The notes under the pieces: generated by a model
The model's input: the letters and a program-made list of their open reading frames with translations, nothing else
Told to the model about the DNA's origin: nothing
The model's database searches: none
Shown: positions 10,591 to 21,185 of the stretch, in pieces
Numbering within the stretch: position 1 is the first letter of the stretch
Layout of the letters: each line of letters opens with the position of its first letter
Program-made: the position numbers and the translations under genes
Assembly: GCA_900128565.1 (NCBI GenBank)
Contig: LT635965.1
Location: 1 to 30,714 of the forward strand
Source: Stramenopiles sp. TOSAG23-6
Taxonomy: Eukaryota; Sar
Length of the DNA: 30,714 nt
Reading direction: 5' to 3'

Positions 10591-10896
10591 ATGACGTCTA
10601 ATGTAACACAGATAGAAAAATGCTCGACAGATACATTGTTTTCTTTGATGTTGATGGACAAAATTAGCACGAAAGGTACAACAGAAAAACCATCTTTAGC
10701 GTCATCTTCTTGTTCAAACTTTTCCAAAGTCACAAAACGTTTTGAGGATACTGGGAAAGAGTTATCATCCTTAATACCATCATTAGATTATAAGCACGAA
10801 CAATCAAGACAATGCAGTGTTTCAAAATACAACTATGCAGAGTTACAATATGACTTATTGCAACAAAAGTTCGATAGTGTCAAAAATAGTAGTTAA
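10591..10896 (+). CDS. Small hypothetical protein, 101 aa
   Basis: It starts ATG at 10591 after an AT-rich spacer and ends TAG/TAA-rich sequence followed by AATAAAG (10912), which could serve as a poly(A) signal. It is Ser/Lys/Thr rich, with a weakly helical C terminus (YNYAELQYDLLQQKFDSVKN). No family recognised. Codon use looks like its neighbours. It could be a real small gene or a fortuitous ORF; the spacing to the convergent transporter (46 bases) is tight but compatible. Confidence 0.45.
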   Translation: MTSNVTQIEKCSTDTLFSLMLMDKISTKGTTEKPSLASSSCSNFSKVTKRFEDTGKELSSLIPSLDYKHEQSRQCSVSKYNYAELQYDLLQQKFDSVKNSS

Positions 10897-10942
10897 AAAA
10901 AATATTAATCAAATAAAGTCTCTTTTAGTACGTAAAAAGTAT

Positions 10943-12559
10943 TTATTTTAAAACACAAACAACTGTTGATAAAATTCCGGCAATAGAACCACCGATTAGA
11001 AGAGTCCAAGTAGCCACACGATGAAACTTTGATCTCTTCATGACGTTAGGGTCATTATCTAACTTGATGGCAAATAATGCAGGCAACACAAAACAAACAA
11101 ATGCAGACGCAGTACTCCCCATCAATTCGAATACATAAGACAATTCTGGTACAAATAACGCAACGACTAAGGCGCCAGTACAAAGTATCAGTGTAAGAAT
11201 AATATGTCGAGTGTGCGAAAATGGAGGATTAGATTCTTTTCCACGTAAAGCATACTTATAAATCATCACATCAAAGGTATAGCGACAAGGGAAAATATTC
11301 AACGGGAACGCCAGAACGACTGTAGTAGCAAACGCTGCAAAACCAATAGCCATCATAGGCTGTTTTTGTGGATCAAAATTAAGTAAAATATCATCTTGTG
11401 TGTATTGTGCAAAGTCTAAGTAACCAGCCAACCCAATTAAGACATATAATGAAAACGTTAATAAGACAGAACGGTTCACTACTTTATTCATACGTCTTTC
11501 CGAAGGACGTTCTAATTCATTCTGTATTTGAAACACATTTACTTGGCACGTGAATGCAAACATCATTATTGGCATAGCTTTAAAAATATCCCAATCTAAT
11601 CGACCCCATCCGTGAATCTCAGGTTGAGTATCTAGAGGATAGTCCGAACCACCACCAAATGAATGATTATGACTAAAATCACCAATTGAGTGTACTACAG
11701 TTGCCATGACAACATATATAATAGATAATACACCTATCAAGGACGTGTATCGAAGAGAATTCATCTTTTCTACAAATGAAAGAGGAAGCATGATCAATAA
11801 CCAGAAAAAAACAGTAGCGAGCGTCAGAGTTCCACATTGTTCATTTGTTAGCAGATGATTATCTTTATTGCTGCTACAGTATGGTGATGAAAAGAAGTGC
11901 CAGCTATTAAACGGGTGCATGACTACAATTGTTTTTCCCATGTCATTTACGGTTTTAATATATGCTGCTGAAGTACCGAAACAGAATATGATTATATTAA
12001 GTTCAACAATGACGCCCATAATTTTTCCAAACATAAACACAGTAAGTTCTTCATAAGACTTAAGTTTTGTAACTCTACGAACGTATAACATTAATCGTAT
12101 GGAATAAATTGTAGCAATAACACTAACAATTAATAAACCAAGTCCAAGGCAAATCCCGCATTCTCTAAATGTGTTAGGTAACGCAAGACAACCTGCACCA
12201 AGAGTGGCAGAACATAAATTAAATACACTACCACGAATACTACCTTTTCGCATGTAATCAGAACATGTACGTTTCTCACCCGTTTCCTCATCAACAACAC
12301 CTCGAAACACGTCCAAGAACGGCGTCGGTGGAATCACGGGAGAAGCGAAAGCAGACATTTGTCGTTCTTTATCACCTTCGATATATCTTTCAATCTCTTC
12401 TGGATCATCTGGATTAAAAAGTGGTTCTAATTGCGATGAGTATGCAATTACAGCAGCGTTATTTGGAGGTGTTCGGGAACCTCTGGGACCACGGTAAGAA
12501 GACGGCCTCGAGTTGGACTCTATCGCAGAAATTAGTGGCTCGTTAAGGTTTTTTGACAT
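10943..12559 (-). CDS. Amino-acid transporter, AAAP/SLC38-like
   Basis: 538 residues. A cytosolic N terminus of about 110 residues is followed by about 11 hydrophobic segments. The first carries GSVFNLCSATLGAGCLALP, matching the conserved G-x-G start of the amino acid/auxin permease family. Family members move neutral or basic amino acids with H+ or Na+ across plasma, vacuolar or lysosomal membranes. The substrate cannot be read from sequence. A second family member lies at 18401-19819, with different sequence and a shorter N terminus, so this is not a recent tandem copy. Intronless. Confidence 0.85.
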   Translation of the reverse strand: MSKNLNEPLISAIESNSRPSSYRGPRGSRTPPNNAAVIAYSSQLEPLFNPDDPEEIERYIEGDKERQMSAFASPVIPPTPFLDVFRGVVDEETGEKRTCSDYMRKGSIRGSVFNLCSATLGAGCLALPNTFRECGICLGLGLLIVSVIATIYSIRLMLYVRRVTKLKSYEELTVFMFGKIMGVIVELNIIIFCFGTSAAYIKTVNDMGKTIVVMHPFNSWHFFSSPYCSSNKDNHLLTNEQCGTLTLATVFFWLLIMLPLSFVEKMNSLRYTSLIGVLSIIYVVMATVVHSIGDFSHNHSFGGGSDYPLDTQPEIHGWGRLDWDIFKAMPIMMFAFTCQVNVFQIQNELERPSERRMNKVVNRSVLLTFSLYVLIGLAGYLDFAQYTQDDILLNFDPQKQPMMAIGFAAFATTVVLAFPLNIFPCRYTFDVMIYKYALRGKESNPPFSHTRHIILTLILCTGALVVALFVPELSYVFELMGSTASAFVCFVLPALFAIKLDNDPNVMKRSKFHRVATWTLLIGGSIAGILSTVVCVLK

Positions 12560-12919
12560 GCTAACGTTTTAACGTTCAACGCAATACGTCGAATACTGTG
12601 CCACTTAGAGAATGTCTTTCAAATGTGTGTGTTACGTGGTGGACTTGGCAATTCAAATGAATTTTCTATAGAGGAGAGAAATGGCGTGAATGCGGGTATT
12701 CCTTTGACAGTTTGCTTTCGCAAAGAATATAGACTAGGCGGAGAAAGTGATGCGAAAGTGATTGACCTTTTTTCCAAAAACACAATTATAACAACTTTTG
12801 CTACCTTGTCATAATTTTTAATTCATTTGCTCCTACAAATGGTACCCGGATCCATACTTGCATAAATTAAATGAATTTCAACAGTTTTTTGTAGTTTTGT
12901 ATGTACATTTTTATTATTA
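12560..12919. other. Intergenic region, 360 bp
   Basis: Lies between the transporter start and the PRMT5 stop, both minus strand. It should hold the transporter promoter and the PRMT5 3' end. A 63-codon plus ORF (12623-12814) has no recognisable features. No repeat or RNA gene seen. Confidence 0.5.
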
Positions 12920-15110
12920 TTAAAGTCCTATCCAATGCGACTGACCATTTACATTATGTACACTTGACAATACAGGTGTCACTACTGACCATTCGTACCA
13001 AACTTTTGTACTTGAAACACAACGCCACATATGAAGTTCGATTTCTTCACCCTTTTTACAATAAAATGGTGTTTTTAAAGGTAAGTACAATGGGAACCAA
13101 CTAAACATTCCTAAAGAAAAAGTCTTTGGATTAATTGATATAAAAGCATCACAATCCTCTGGAGATAAAATTTCATAATTTTGTTCAATTGATTTTTTTG
13201 ATTTTGGTACGGAATTTTGTACTATTTTACTTTTACTTTCTTGTCGTTGGTGTAAAGGAGATTCAAAATAACCAGCAAAGCCATGAACCATTGTCCCTTC
13301 TTTTTGTTTGAATTTTAAAATTTTGTACCTGTTATTATTTATATCACTTATAGGACGTAAAGGATGATTAAATGTAAAACAAGGTTTTGCTTCAGCTAAT
13401 TGTTTAAAATTATGCATTTTAACCACATATCCAGTTTCAAATGGTTTTTTTGTTGGATGGGAATGAGCCCGCACCTTATTCCATAATTTTGATGATGTTA
13501 TTGGTGCAACAAATGATGTATATTGACAAGGAATACTGACACCCGTATCTTTCAAAAATGTTTGAACACCATATAAACATTCAGGTGAAAGCTCATGAAT
13601 TGTGGAAAAATATTTCAAAAAAATCTAAAAAAATTTGTTAGGTACAAAATTTCTTATGAAAAAATAAATTCGAAATTGAAAAAAAAGTAAAACATACATT
13701 ATCACTAAAGGAACCTAGTAATTCACTAATCATTATATCTGCCTTGACAGGTGCGTTCCAATGACGCATATCACAGGACACAATAACGACGTCTTCACCC
13801 CACTGTAAATCATTATGAAGGCTTTTTAATGTAACTACTGCATTTTGATTTTTTTCAACTGCATAAATCTTCACTTTTTGGCCGACTTTCTCAGAAGCTC
13901 TTAATGCAGCTCTTATGAGTGGACCTCTACCAGCACCAACAACCATGATGATTGGTACTAATGTACCTGTTCCCTCTCTTATATGACGTTTTTTAAGTTC
14001 TTCTAAAGCATGAAAAGTCGCATTTTCATACTCTTTATATTTGACTGGATCACGCTCAAATACTTCATACGTCGCCGATTCTAAATTGTCCATTAAAGGC
14101 TGTAGTGGAGCTTGCAACACATCATAATACGGTTCCTCAAATAAATCAGCTTCTGTAGGTACATCCTGAGTCTTACTCATATGATTGATATATAATGCAT
14201 ACACTCCTAATCCGTTATTGTGAAGACTATTACCTCGAATAAGCACCTGAACTTTAGAACTCATTAAAGCTCTTAAAATTTTTTGGTGTTGACGAGACAA
14301 AGTTGGAAAACCAGAGGAATTTGTCAGAAAAATTTCTGTTGGAATAACTACTGCTTTTATAGGTTCAGATAGCCAACGGGTTTGTTCTTCCCATGAAGGT
14401 AGATTTTTAGTGAATACTAGACACACAAAAAGACTTGGGGAGTGGTTGCACATACAACGAAAACGATTCCACGCTTCCCAAGGGTCAGCCGATACGTCAA
14501 GAGAAGGTTGGTTGTCATTAGACATATCAGATATATCACTTGTCAATGTATTCCTATATGCCAGTGGTACTTCTACCCACATTTGAGCATGTCCAGGTAT
14601 TGCAACCTTTTGGCTGATACAGCGAGCATAGTTTATACAGTTGTAGTAAAGAGGTGGAAGGAGAATAGCTGGAACGGATAAGTGTGTGGCCCACGCCAAC
14701 TCTTGAAATAAAGTTTTCTCAGCAGTGGCACGGACATTATCTGAAACAGAGTCCAAATTAAACCATCGAGATATTTTACCTACTATCATAGTGGTCCATT
14801 GTCCACTAGGCATCACTTTATCCGTTCGTGTAAATGGGCCTTGGCGTCCCGCTGATATGCCGTTGTCATCCCGATGGAAACGAGGATGCACTAATGGAGC
14901 TACAACAAAATCAAAGTGTTCCTTTACGGCATTATTTAAACTTTCCACTAAATCAGGGCAACAGTGCAGGTCTAATCCAGTGAATGTCCGAGGGCGACTT
15001 GCAGTCATTGCTCGTAAAGTACTACTTTTTGTAGTAGAGGTAGGTAAACTTAACACTACTACCTGGTGGATGATCATTGATCTGTCACCCGGTGACACGT
15101 GTTCACACAT
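12920..15110 (-). CDS. PRMT5: Protein arginine methyltransferase 5
   Basis: Type II arginine methyltransferase, making symmetric dimethylarginine on histones and Sm proteins. Exon 1 is 15110-13698, exon 2 is 13594-12920; about 695 residues. Order: N-terminal TIM-barrel domain (GLDLHC, FDFVVAPLVHPRF, EPIKAVVIPTEIFLTN), then PLMDNLESATYEVFERDP, SAM-binding GAGRGPL at 392, and the double-E loop SELLGSFSDN-ELSPEC with E463 and E472. The C-terminal barrel follows (GMFSWFP, KVWYEW, final IGL). Intron removal restores the nine-residue spacing of the two catalytic glutamates seen in human PRMT5. A poorly conserved insertion of about 35 residues precedes GMFSWFP. Met at 1, 12 or 35 could be the start. 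It diverges from the secreted-protein gene with 112 bases between starts. Confidence 0.96.
13595..13697 (-). repeat. Introner-like intron in PRMT5 (103 bp)
   Basis: On the minus strand it begins GTATGTTTTAC, has TTCATAAGAAATTTTGTACC and CTAACAAA, and ends ATATTTTTCCACAATTCAT. The exon before ends GAT-AAT and the next begins GAG-CTT. An internal TTTTTTTAG (an ordinary 3' site) would keep frame but insert ten residues between the catalytic glutamates, so the end at CAT|GAG is preferred. Confidence 0.85.
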
Positions 15111-15222
15111 GAAATCAATCGCAATCCACCGAGCTTCCGAGCTCGCTCTCGTCTCGTCTACTCATTTGATAATAAAAATAGTACTTTTTTGAAATTTCTT
15201 TGAAAATCGAAAGACGGTTCTA
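15111..15222. promoter_or_regulatory. Short divergent promoter, PRMT5 / secreted protein
   Basis: 112 bases between two outward-facing start codons. No motif recognised. The inner PRMT5 Met codons would enlarge it. Confidence 0.35.
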
Positions 15223-18166
15223 ATGCTTCGAGTTATCCTTCTTTGTATTTGTTTGAAAAATGCCAATGGTAATATGAGTATGATGTGGCCTACTGGTGAA
15301 GTAAACTTTAATTATGGCAACAACGGGCTCACATCATGGTCATTTTACATTAGAGCTTTCAATCTTGCCCCAGGTGGTTTTGGGGATGCCGAGTTTGGGT
15401 GGGGTCAGTGGTCGAAACCATCATCCACAGATATAAACTTTAATGATGTTTGTGCGATCAATCCGTTAGGTTTTACTTGTGAGGATGGTGAGAATGGAGG
15501 CGCAGGTTGCATCACATATGACCGCGAGTCACTGCCAAATACTCAAACGGCATGTGAAAAGTCGTGTAAAAATGAAAGTGACGAAGAGAAGAACGGGGTT
15601 TCGAACTGCCTAAAGTCCCAATGGACAGACAATTTAAAACAATTTTGTGGTTCAGCTGATTATTCTGAACGTGAGAAATGTGAATATTGGATTTGTGGAA
15701 ATGATAATAAGGGAGGTGTCGTTGGTTCTATTGAGGGAGGAATGGGTTATTGGCCATATACTTTAGAGAAGAAACAGGTAACGTGGATGCTTCCAGGTGC
15801 TACAACATCTAATTATGAAATGTTTGCTGGAACATTCCTTGTATGTTTTTTTTCTATTTCGTGGTTTTGAATGCTTTTTGTGGTGAGGTTCAATTGGACG
15901 ATTCACTTTTAAAAAAAAAGAATTGTAGAGCAAATTTCATACCTAACAAATTTCGAATTTGACATATTTTTTCAGAATACTTGCTGATCAAGCACAGCCA
16001 TGTAATAATTTGGGCGGGGCTGTTCGAATATCAAACCATCTTCTTGTACCAAGTGATATGGTGAGCTTTGAAGGTGGTGATGTGATAGATGGATTTTTAG
16101 GATATATGCTTGCTGATACACCAATAGGAAAACGTAGTGAAACTGATGATGTGAATAATTGGACTATTATCATTGATACTGAAAACTTTTCTGGTCCTGT
16201 ACTTTACATTTCAAATTGGTTTTGGGAAACACGAGTAAATTGGCATCCTAAATCAAAGAGTTGGAGTCACCCTAATGCAAAAGTTGGTTACATTGCACGT
16301 GGGGCTGAAGGTAAAATTATGGGTAAAATTTCAAATACCATAAAAAACTCAAATGATGAATATTGGGCATATACTACACGATGGGGATTACCTAAAGATT
16401 CCACAAAAATAAATGAAGAATATACTTCAACAATAATGACTGGGCATTCTCAGTATGAGGAACCAACTCAAGCAGGTGAGAAAAATTGGATTGAAAACAC
16501 AATTGAACCAATTCTTAGTGGTAACAAAACAGTAGAAACAATGCCTTCAGATGAAATTTTAAATAAATCAAAATCTGCTCGAATTCAACCAAAATGTAAT
16601 CAAGTTGATCGCTCTGGTATTTCAAAGGGTGAAATGCATTTAATACATGAAAACACCAAAACAACTTTTGTAGGTTTTGGGGTCAATTACGATGATCCAT
16701 CAGATTCAGATAATAAAACAAATGGATGTCCTATCCGGTATAAGCTTGATAAAACAATAATGGATTGTACAACGAGAAGTGATTTATGTCTTGCACCGAA
16801 ATATCTCACCATCAAAAATACTTCTGGAGAAGCAGAGCATCTTTCCACTGTTAAAAAGGATAGTGATGTCCCAACAGATGTGAAGTCACAATTAGAGAAG
16901 GAAAATCCGCTTCCAAAAGGTGATTCGCGAGGTCTTCGGAATGCAACAGGGTATTACTATGAGCCAGCAAATGAGGAAAAACGATGTTTCAATGATCCTG
17001 GTCCATCAGATCAAAAATTATATTGTGTACGAACCAACACAAAAAGTTGGATTGGGTATAAATGGTATAAATTTGTTGATCAACCAGAATTAACAAATAT
17101 TTTTGCATCAATTCCGACACCTGAAGAAAGAAAAAAAGTAAAGGACTTTATGCAAGCTCGAATTGAAAGACTTCATTCTTATCAAAATTCAGTTAAGGGT
17201 GGAGTTCAATGGTTTGATGCACCTGGTCAATTACCTTCGAAAAAAGTAAAGATTGACGAAAATTTACTAATACAACCACCTGCTGGAATGGAAATTGGAT
17301 ATGTTCCAATTCCTATTTATCAAAAACTTAGAAAAAAGCCGAAAAATTGTGATGTTGTTATTGGATCAAAAACAACAGAACCTGATCCATTGCCAAATGA
17401 TTATTTTTCAAAATATCCTGGACAAACAAGAGATCGAGAAAAATTTACTTGTAAAAATGATGCAAACGCAAAGAGTTTGAATCCAGCTAAATTTTATCCC
17501 GGTACAATTTTTCCAACTCCACCAAAAGGTACAACAGCTACCGTCCAAGAACGGATTGCATATAAATATGAAGTACCTACATTAGGTAGTGATGACGTAA
17601 TAAAAAAAGATGATACCGGTAGTGATGACGTAATAAAAAAAGATGATACCGGTAGTGATGACGTAATAAAAAAAGATGATACCGGTAGTGATGACGTAAT
17701 AAAAAAAGATGATACCAGTAAAGATGCAGAAAAGGAATTCAATCCAAACGCAAAAATATCATTTAGTGCTGACATGACAGTCACATACAATATGGAATAT
17801 GATCCTAGTGTTAACACTGCAAAACTTAAGAGTGAGATTGTGACTGCAGTTGAAACGGGAGGTCTACTATCCGTGAAAAATGGTACAAATGGAGTGAATA
17901 TTTATGATGGTTCTCTCAAAGCAGATTTTACTGTACAGATGACTGCTCCCGAATCAGAGAAAAGTGAACTTCAGTTGTTGGGAAAAGAAATGGAAGCACT
18001 AACAAAAGATCGATTGTTACTGGCGAGGGTCAATAATGGTTTAGTTCCATCTGTTACTGCACAAAATGTAAGAGTGTCTCCATTGCGTGCTAATGAAACT
18101 TCATCGAAAGAATTTAGATCATACGCTAGTTTAAGCTTTTGTATTATTTTAATGTTTACCTTCTAA
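15223..18166 (+). CDS. Large secreted or surface protein with internal repeats, family not recognised
   Basis: Exons 15223-15840 and 15983-18166 give about 933 residues. The N terminus MLRVILLCICLKNANG is a likely signal peptide. The first half is Trp/Gly/Cys-rich with many N-x-S/T sites; exon joining gives MFAGTFL-ADQAQPCNNLGG. Near the C terminus are four identical GSDDVIKKDDT units, then a region reading FSADMTVTYNMEY, and a hydrophobic end (LSFCIILMFTF) after SKEFRSYAS, compatible with a GPI-anchor signal or tail anchor. No catalytic motif seen. I infer a cell-surface or extracellular protein. The start is chosen because it opens the signal peptide. Confidence 0.8.
15841..15982 (+). repeat. 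Divergent introner-like intron in the secreted-protein gene (142 bp)
   Basis: Starts GTATGTTTTTTTTC after TTC-CTT, has CAAATTTCATACCTAACAAA, and ends CATATTTTTTCAGAATACTT before GCT-GAT. Ending at the CAG (15975) breaks the frame and meets TGA; ending seven bases later, after AATACTT, restores it. CTT is present at both edges. About 45 extra bases in the middle distinguish it from the 93-bp copies. Confidence 0.75.
17585..17716. repeat. 33-bp in-frame repeat, 4 identical units
   Basis: Four tandem copies encoding GSDDVIKKDDT with identical codons, including a run of seven A in each. The lack of silent differences points to very recent expansion or homogenisation. Confidence 0.97.
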
Positions 18167-18400
18167 TATTCAGTAAATATTATGAAGATTTGGACGGTAT
18201 CCCCAAAGTTTTGTTTTGTGAAATATAGCTAAAAAATGATTCCTCGCGAAAACACGAAATCTCAAAAAAATGAGTTCCTTCGAGTCAGTTGACCTTAAAC
18301 ACTAATACCTTGGCACGTCACTGGCTTGATAAACTTCCAAGAAGAAGATAAATCAAAGAATAAAGCATTTAAATCAGATTGTAAACACATTTAGTCTAGA

Positions 18401-19819
18401 ATGATTGAAGTTGTGACACCAAATAACAGCGAAGCGTTACTTACGAGCAACACGGAAGAGAATGTTAAAGTGAACCCTACTACTGAACCAGAAACTCCTA
18501 AAACGGTATCATTAACAAAGTCCATATTTGGTTTGTCCAATGTGACAATTGGTGTTGGCACTTTGGCTTTTCCATTTTACTTTGCTCAAACTGGTTTGAT
18601 TTTCGGAATTATTTTACTTGCATTTTTGGGATATTGTGCATACTTTTCCTTGGATCTCTTGACGCGTGCAAAATTTATTACCGGTAAAAACAATTATGTT
18701 GACATCGCCGAAGCTACCTTTGGAAAATTTGGAAAAACGACAACTCAAATATCGATGTTTCTCCTATGTTTGGGAGGCTGTACAGCTTACCTGCTTTTCA
18801 TTGGTTTGTTTTTACAGAAAGCTCTTGGTGGTATGCTTAATGATGATGTTGTACTTCCATTTTATGCTTCGCAAACCGCCATTGCAGGCTTCTGTCTTTT
18901 AACAATGATATTCCCTCTCACGCTCATGAAAGACTTATCTGGTTTGGCTTTTGCGAATATGTTTGGTTTATTGGCTATATTGAGTGTTGTATTATTTGTT
19001 GTCATTGATTCGATATATAATGCAGCTTCTCCAAACGGTATTATTGCTGGTTCTAGAGGAATCGAATATTTCACACTTGGTCCTAGTTTTTTCGCAGTAC
19101 TAGGCGCAACTGGTCTTGGATTTGTAAACCAAACAAGTGTTTACGAAATTTTAGATGACTTGGAAAACCCAACAAAAAAGCGTTCATATGATGTAATTAG
19201 GTATACAACTTGTATATGTGTTGCATCATATGCCTTGATTGGTATTTTTGGATATTTACGTTTTGGAACTGAAATGAAAGAAATCATTCTCAACACTTAC
19301 TCGGGTAGTATCCCACTGATAATGGTTCAGGTTCTTTTCAGCGTTTCGTTAATATTGAGTTTACCTATGCTTTTTTTTCCATGTCGCGCTTCATTACACT
19401 CAATATTGAGTGATTATGTTTTGACACCAACTCAAATCAAATCCAAAATTATTTTCTACATTGAAACGATCACCTTATTGGCTATCCAGTTTACTTTGTC
19501 ACAGACTGTGCCTGGAGCAATGGATGTGTTTGGTCTTACTGGAGGTGTCACAGGATCAATGATTATTTATATTCTGCCTGCATGTTTCATGTGGAAGTTA
19601 CTTCATACCGAAAAAGAGAAAAATGCTGACATTGTCACGAAAGAAATTGTTGTATCTGGACAGGCAGTAAAAACAGTGAATGATATCGAAGGCGCTGTAA
19701 TCCCTTCTGTTTCTAATACGTTCTTATTGATTTCGTGTGGTATGATGATTTTTATTGGTACCTTGATCATGATAACATCGGCGATAGGTGTAATCTATCC
19801 TTCTGCTTTGAAATTTTAG
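18401..19819 (+). CDS. Amino-acid transporter, AAAP/SLC38-like (second copy)
   Basis: 472 residues. A hydrophilic N terminus of about 40 residues is followed by about 11 membrane segments. The first contains IFGLSNVTIGVGTLAFPFYF, the family's G-x-G-x-L-x-x-P start motif; later segments include LGGCTAYLLFIGLFL and FVNQTSVYEILDDLENPTKK, the latter resembling the loop after TM6 in SLC38 members. Probable proton- or sodium-coupled amino-acid transporter at the plasma or vacuolar membrane; substrate unknown. Intronless. 234 bases separate it from the preceding secreted-protein gene. Confidence 0.85.
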   Translation: MIEVVTPNNSEALLTSNTEENVKVNPTTEPETPKTVSLTKSIFGLSNVTIGVGTLAFPFYFAQTGLIFGIILLAFLGYCAYFSLDLLTRAKFITGKNNYVDIAEATFGKFGKTTTQISMFLLCLGGCTAYLLFIGLFLQKALGGMLNDDVVLPFYASQTAIAGFCLLTMIFPLTLMKDLSGLAFANMFGLLAILSVVLFVVIDSIYNAASPNGIIAGSRGIEYFTLGPSFFAVLGATGLGFVNQTSVYEILDDLENPTKKRSYDVIRYTTCICVASYALIGIFGYLRFGTEMKEIILNTYSGSIPLIMVQVLFSVSLILSLPMLFFPCRASLHSILSDYVLTPTQIKSKIIFYIETITLLAIQFTLSQTVPGAMDVFGLTGGVTGSMIIYILPACFMWKLLHTEKEKNADIVTKEIVVSGQAVKTVNDIEGAVIPSVSNTFLLISCGMMIFIGTLIMITSAIGVIYPSALKF

Positions 19820-20131
19820 TGATGATTGTCGTAATTTACCCTTTTGTTTAATATTTAAATCGATTTATTTCATATGAGGGAATTGGTATTATATTTTATG
19901 AAAAAAATATTTATTCTTAAAGAAAGTGTTCAAAACAAATGTTTTTGTTAGGTATAAAGTTGTCTGGGAAAAAATAAATTTTGAATAATTTCAAATTATT
20001 ATATATTATTTTACTTGTTTGAACACTCTAGCTAGAGACGTAGGTGCTATTACATGTATAGGAAACTGAGTAGAAAAACAATTTCAAATTATTATATTGT
20101 TTTATTTGTTTGAATAGGGTACTACTGAATA
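19820..20131. other. Intergenic region, 312 bp, with a degraded intron core and a duplicated segment
   Basis: Convergent 3' ends of the transporter and saposin-like genes. At 19945-19985 is TTTTTGTTAGGTATAAAGTT followed by GGGAAAAAATAAATT, resembling the reverse-complement intron core. AATTTCAAATTATTATAT occurs exactly twice (19987-20004 and 20080-20097), each followed by a similar T-rich stretch. Confidence 0.65.
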
Positions 20132-20770
20132 TCACCGAGAAGTTCCCAATAAGTTTGATTGAGTACCATCAAAGCACCCCGCGTATTGTTTATTTGGAAG
20201 ACCAAGACAATTCCAACAGATATATTTAGGAGGACAAGGGAATCTCGTTCCACCACCTTCATTACAAGTACCGGTAATAAATTCAGGACAGTTACTAGTT
20301 AACTTACATGCATAATGCTTACATAAATCTACAAGATGAGCCGGAGCGTTATGACAAAGTGCCGAGTAGTGCCATTTCCAATTCCATCGAAAGCTATTCC
20401 GCACAATGAGGTCACATATAGAACATTTTTCGCCTCCAAATATTGACATGATGTTTTTAGGTTCTTTCATAGAAATTACAGGACACTCACTTGGAACTAA
20501 ATCATTGGGAGAAAACTTACGGTTGAAATATTTAGTCATTTCTGCATTGAGTTTTCTAGATAATGGTGGGGGTTGTCCTCTTACGTCTGGCGTTTTATCA
20601 TATGTTTCAGTGGAAGAGGGTAACGGTGAAAGCATCATCATTTGGGGAGGCTGTGTTTCAAGGGAATGTTCAACATTGACAGACACTGCGTCGACAAATT
20701 TTCTAACTGAGAGTGATAAAATAATACTAATCTTTAAGATCAATGTATTTCCTATCATTGCAAACAACAA
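20132..20770 (-). CDS. Secreted Cys-rich protein, saposin B-like
   Basis: 212 residues. The N terminus MLFAMIGNTLILKISIILSL is a signal peptide or anchor. Residues about 30-90 are a Pro/Ser-rich linker. The C-terminal part is Cys-rich: KCSICDLIVRNSF, ALCHNAPAHLVDLCKHYACK, then FPCPPKYICWNC. The CxxC start followed by LC...LVDLC spacing resembles the saposin B fold, which binds lipids, though the spacing is not a perfect match. Function is inferred only. The final residues are hydrophilic, so no GPI signal is apparent. Confidence 0.7.
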   Translation of the reverse strand: MLFAMIGNTLILKISIILSLSVRKFVDAVSVNVEHSLETQPPQMMMLSPLPSSTETYDKTPDVRGQPPPLSRKLNAEMTKYFNRKFSPNDLVPSECPVISMKEPKNIMSIFGGEKCSICDLIVRNSFRWNWKWHYSALCHNAPAHLVDLCKHYACKLTSNCPEFITGTCNEGGGTRFPCPPKYICWNCLGLPNKQYAGCFDGTQSNLLGTSR

Positions 20771-21185
20771 CGTAGTCTTGTATATTCTTTTTTCGAAGTA
20801 ATTGTACGGCTGATCTTTTTTTCCTACTACGTATTTGCGGTCTACAAAAGTACTGGAGTTCTAGTGTCCGCTCCTACAAAGAATCGAATTTATTAATTTA
20901 ATTACGATTTCGACGGTTGAAATTTGCGTTGAAATTAAAACGTATTCTTTTCTTAAGATACTATATACTATACAATACCTACGTATATCACTACAGTACC
21001 TATAGCTAGTAATACAGTACCTAACTAGTAATAGCTAGTAATACAGTACCTAACTAGTAATAGCTAGTGCTACGCTATTCCGAATATTGAGAAAGAAGTC
21101 GGTATTACTTTTCGATATCTCTATTAAATTTAAATATGCTTTATAATTTCAAACTAGGATGTTAGGGGAGTGAGATAAATTCAAA
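20771..21185. other. Intergenic region, 415 bp, divergent promoters
   Basis: Separates the saposin-like gene (minus) from the second coiled-coil gene (plus). It contains the 29-bp repeat described separately and several CAGTACCTA motifs. No supported gene. Confidence 0.5.
21003..21068. repeat. 29-bp tandem repeat, 2.3 units
   Basis: Two exact units starting TAGCTAGTAATACAGTACCT (21003-21031 and 21032-21060) and an 8-base third start. Each unit contains CTAGT/ACTAG inverted pieces and GTACCTAAC, which matches the branch-point part of the intron family. Confidence 0.92.

Noticed and set aside
12623-12814. 63-codon plus ORF between transporter and PRMT5
   Set aside because: No domain, weak composition, and it overlaps the expected transporter promoter.
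13000-13025. GTACCAAACTTTTGTACTTG resembling the intron core in PRMT5 exon 2
   Set aside because: It encodes the conserved KVWYEW motif, so the resemblance is probably chance in AT-rich DNA.
13309-13335. AAAATTTTGTACCTGTTATT resembling the intron core
   Set aside because: It encodes the conserved NNNRYKILKF segment of PRMT5; a coincidence, and a caution for other exon matches.
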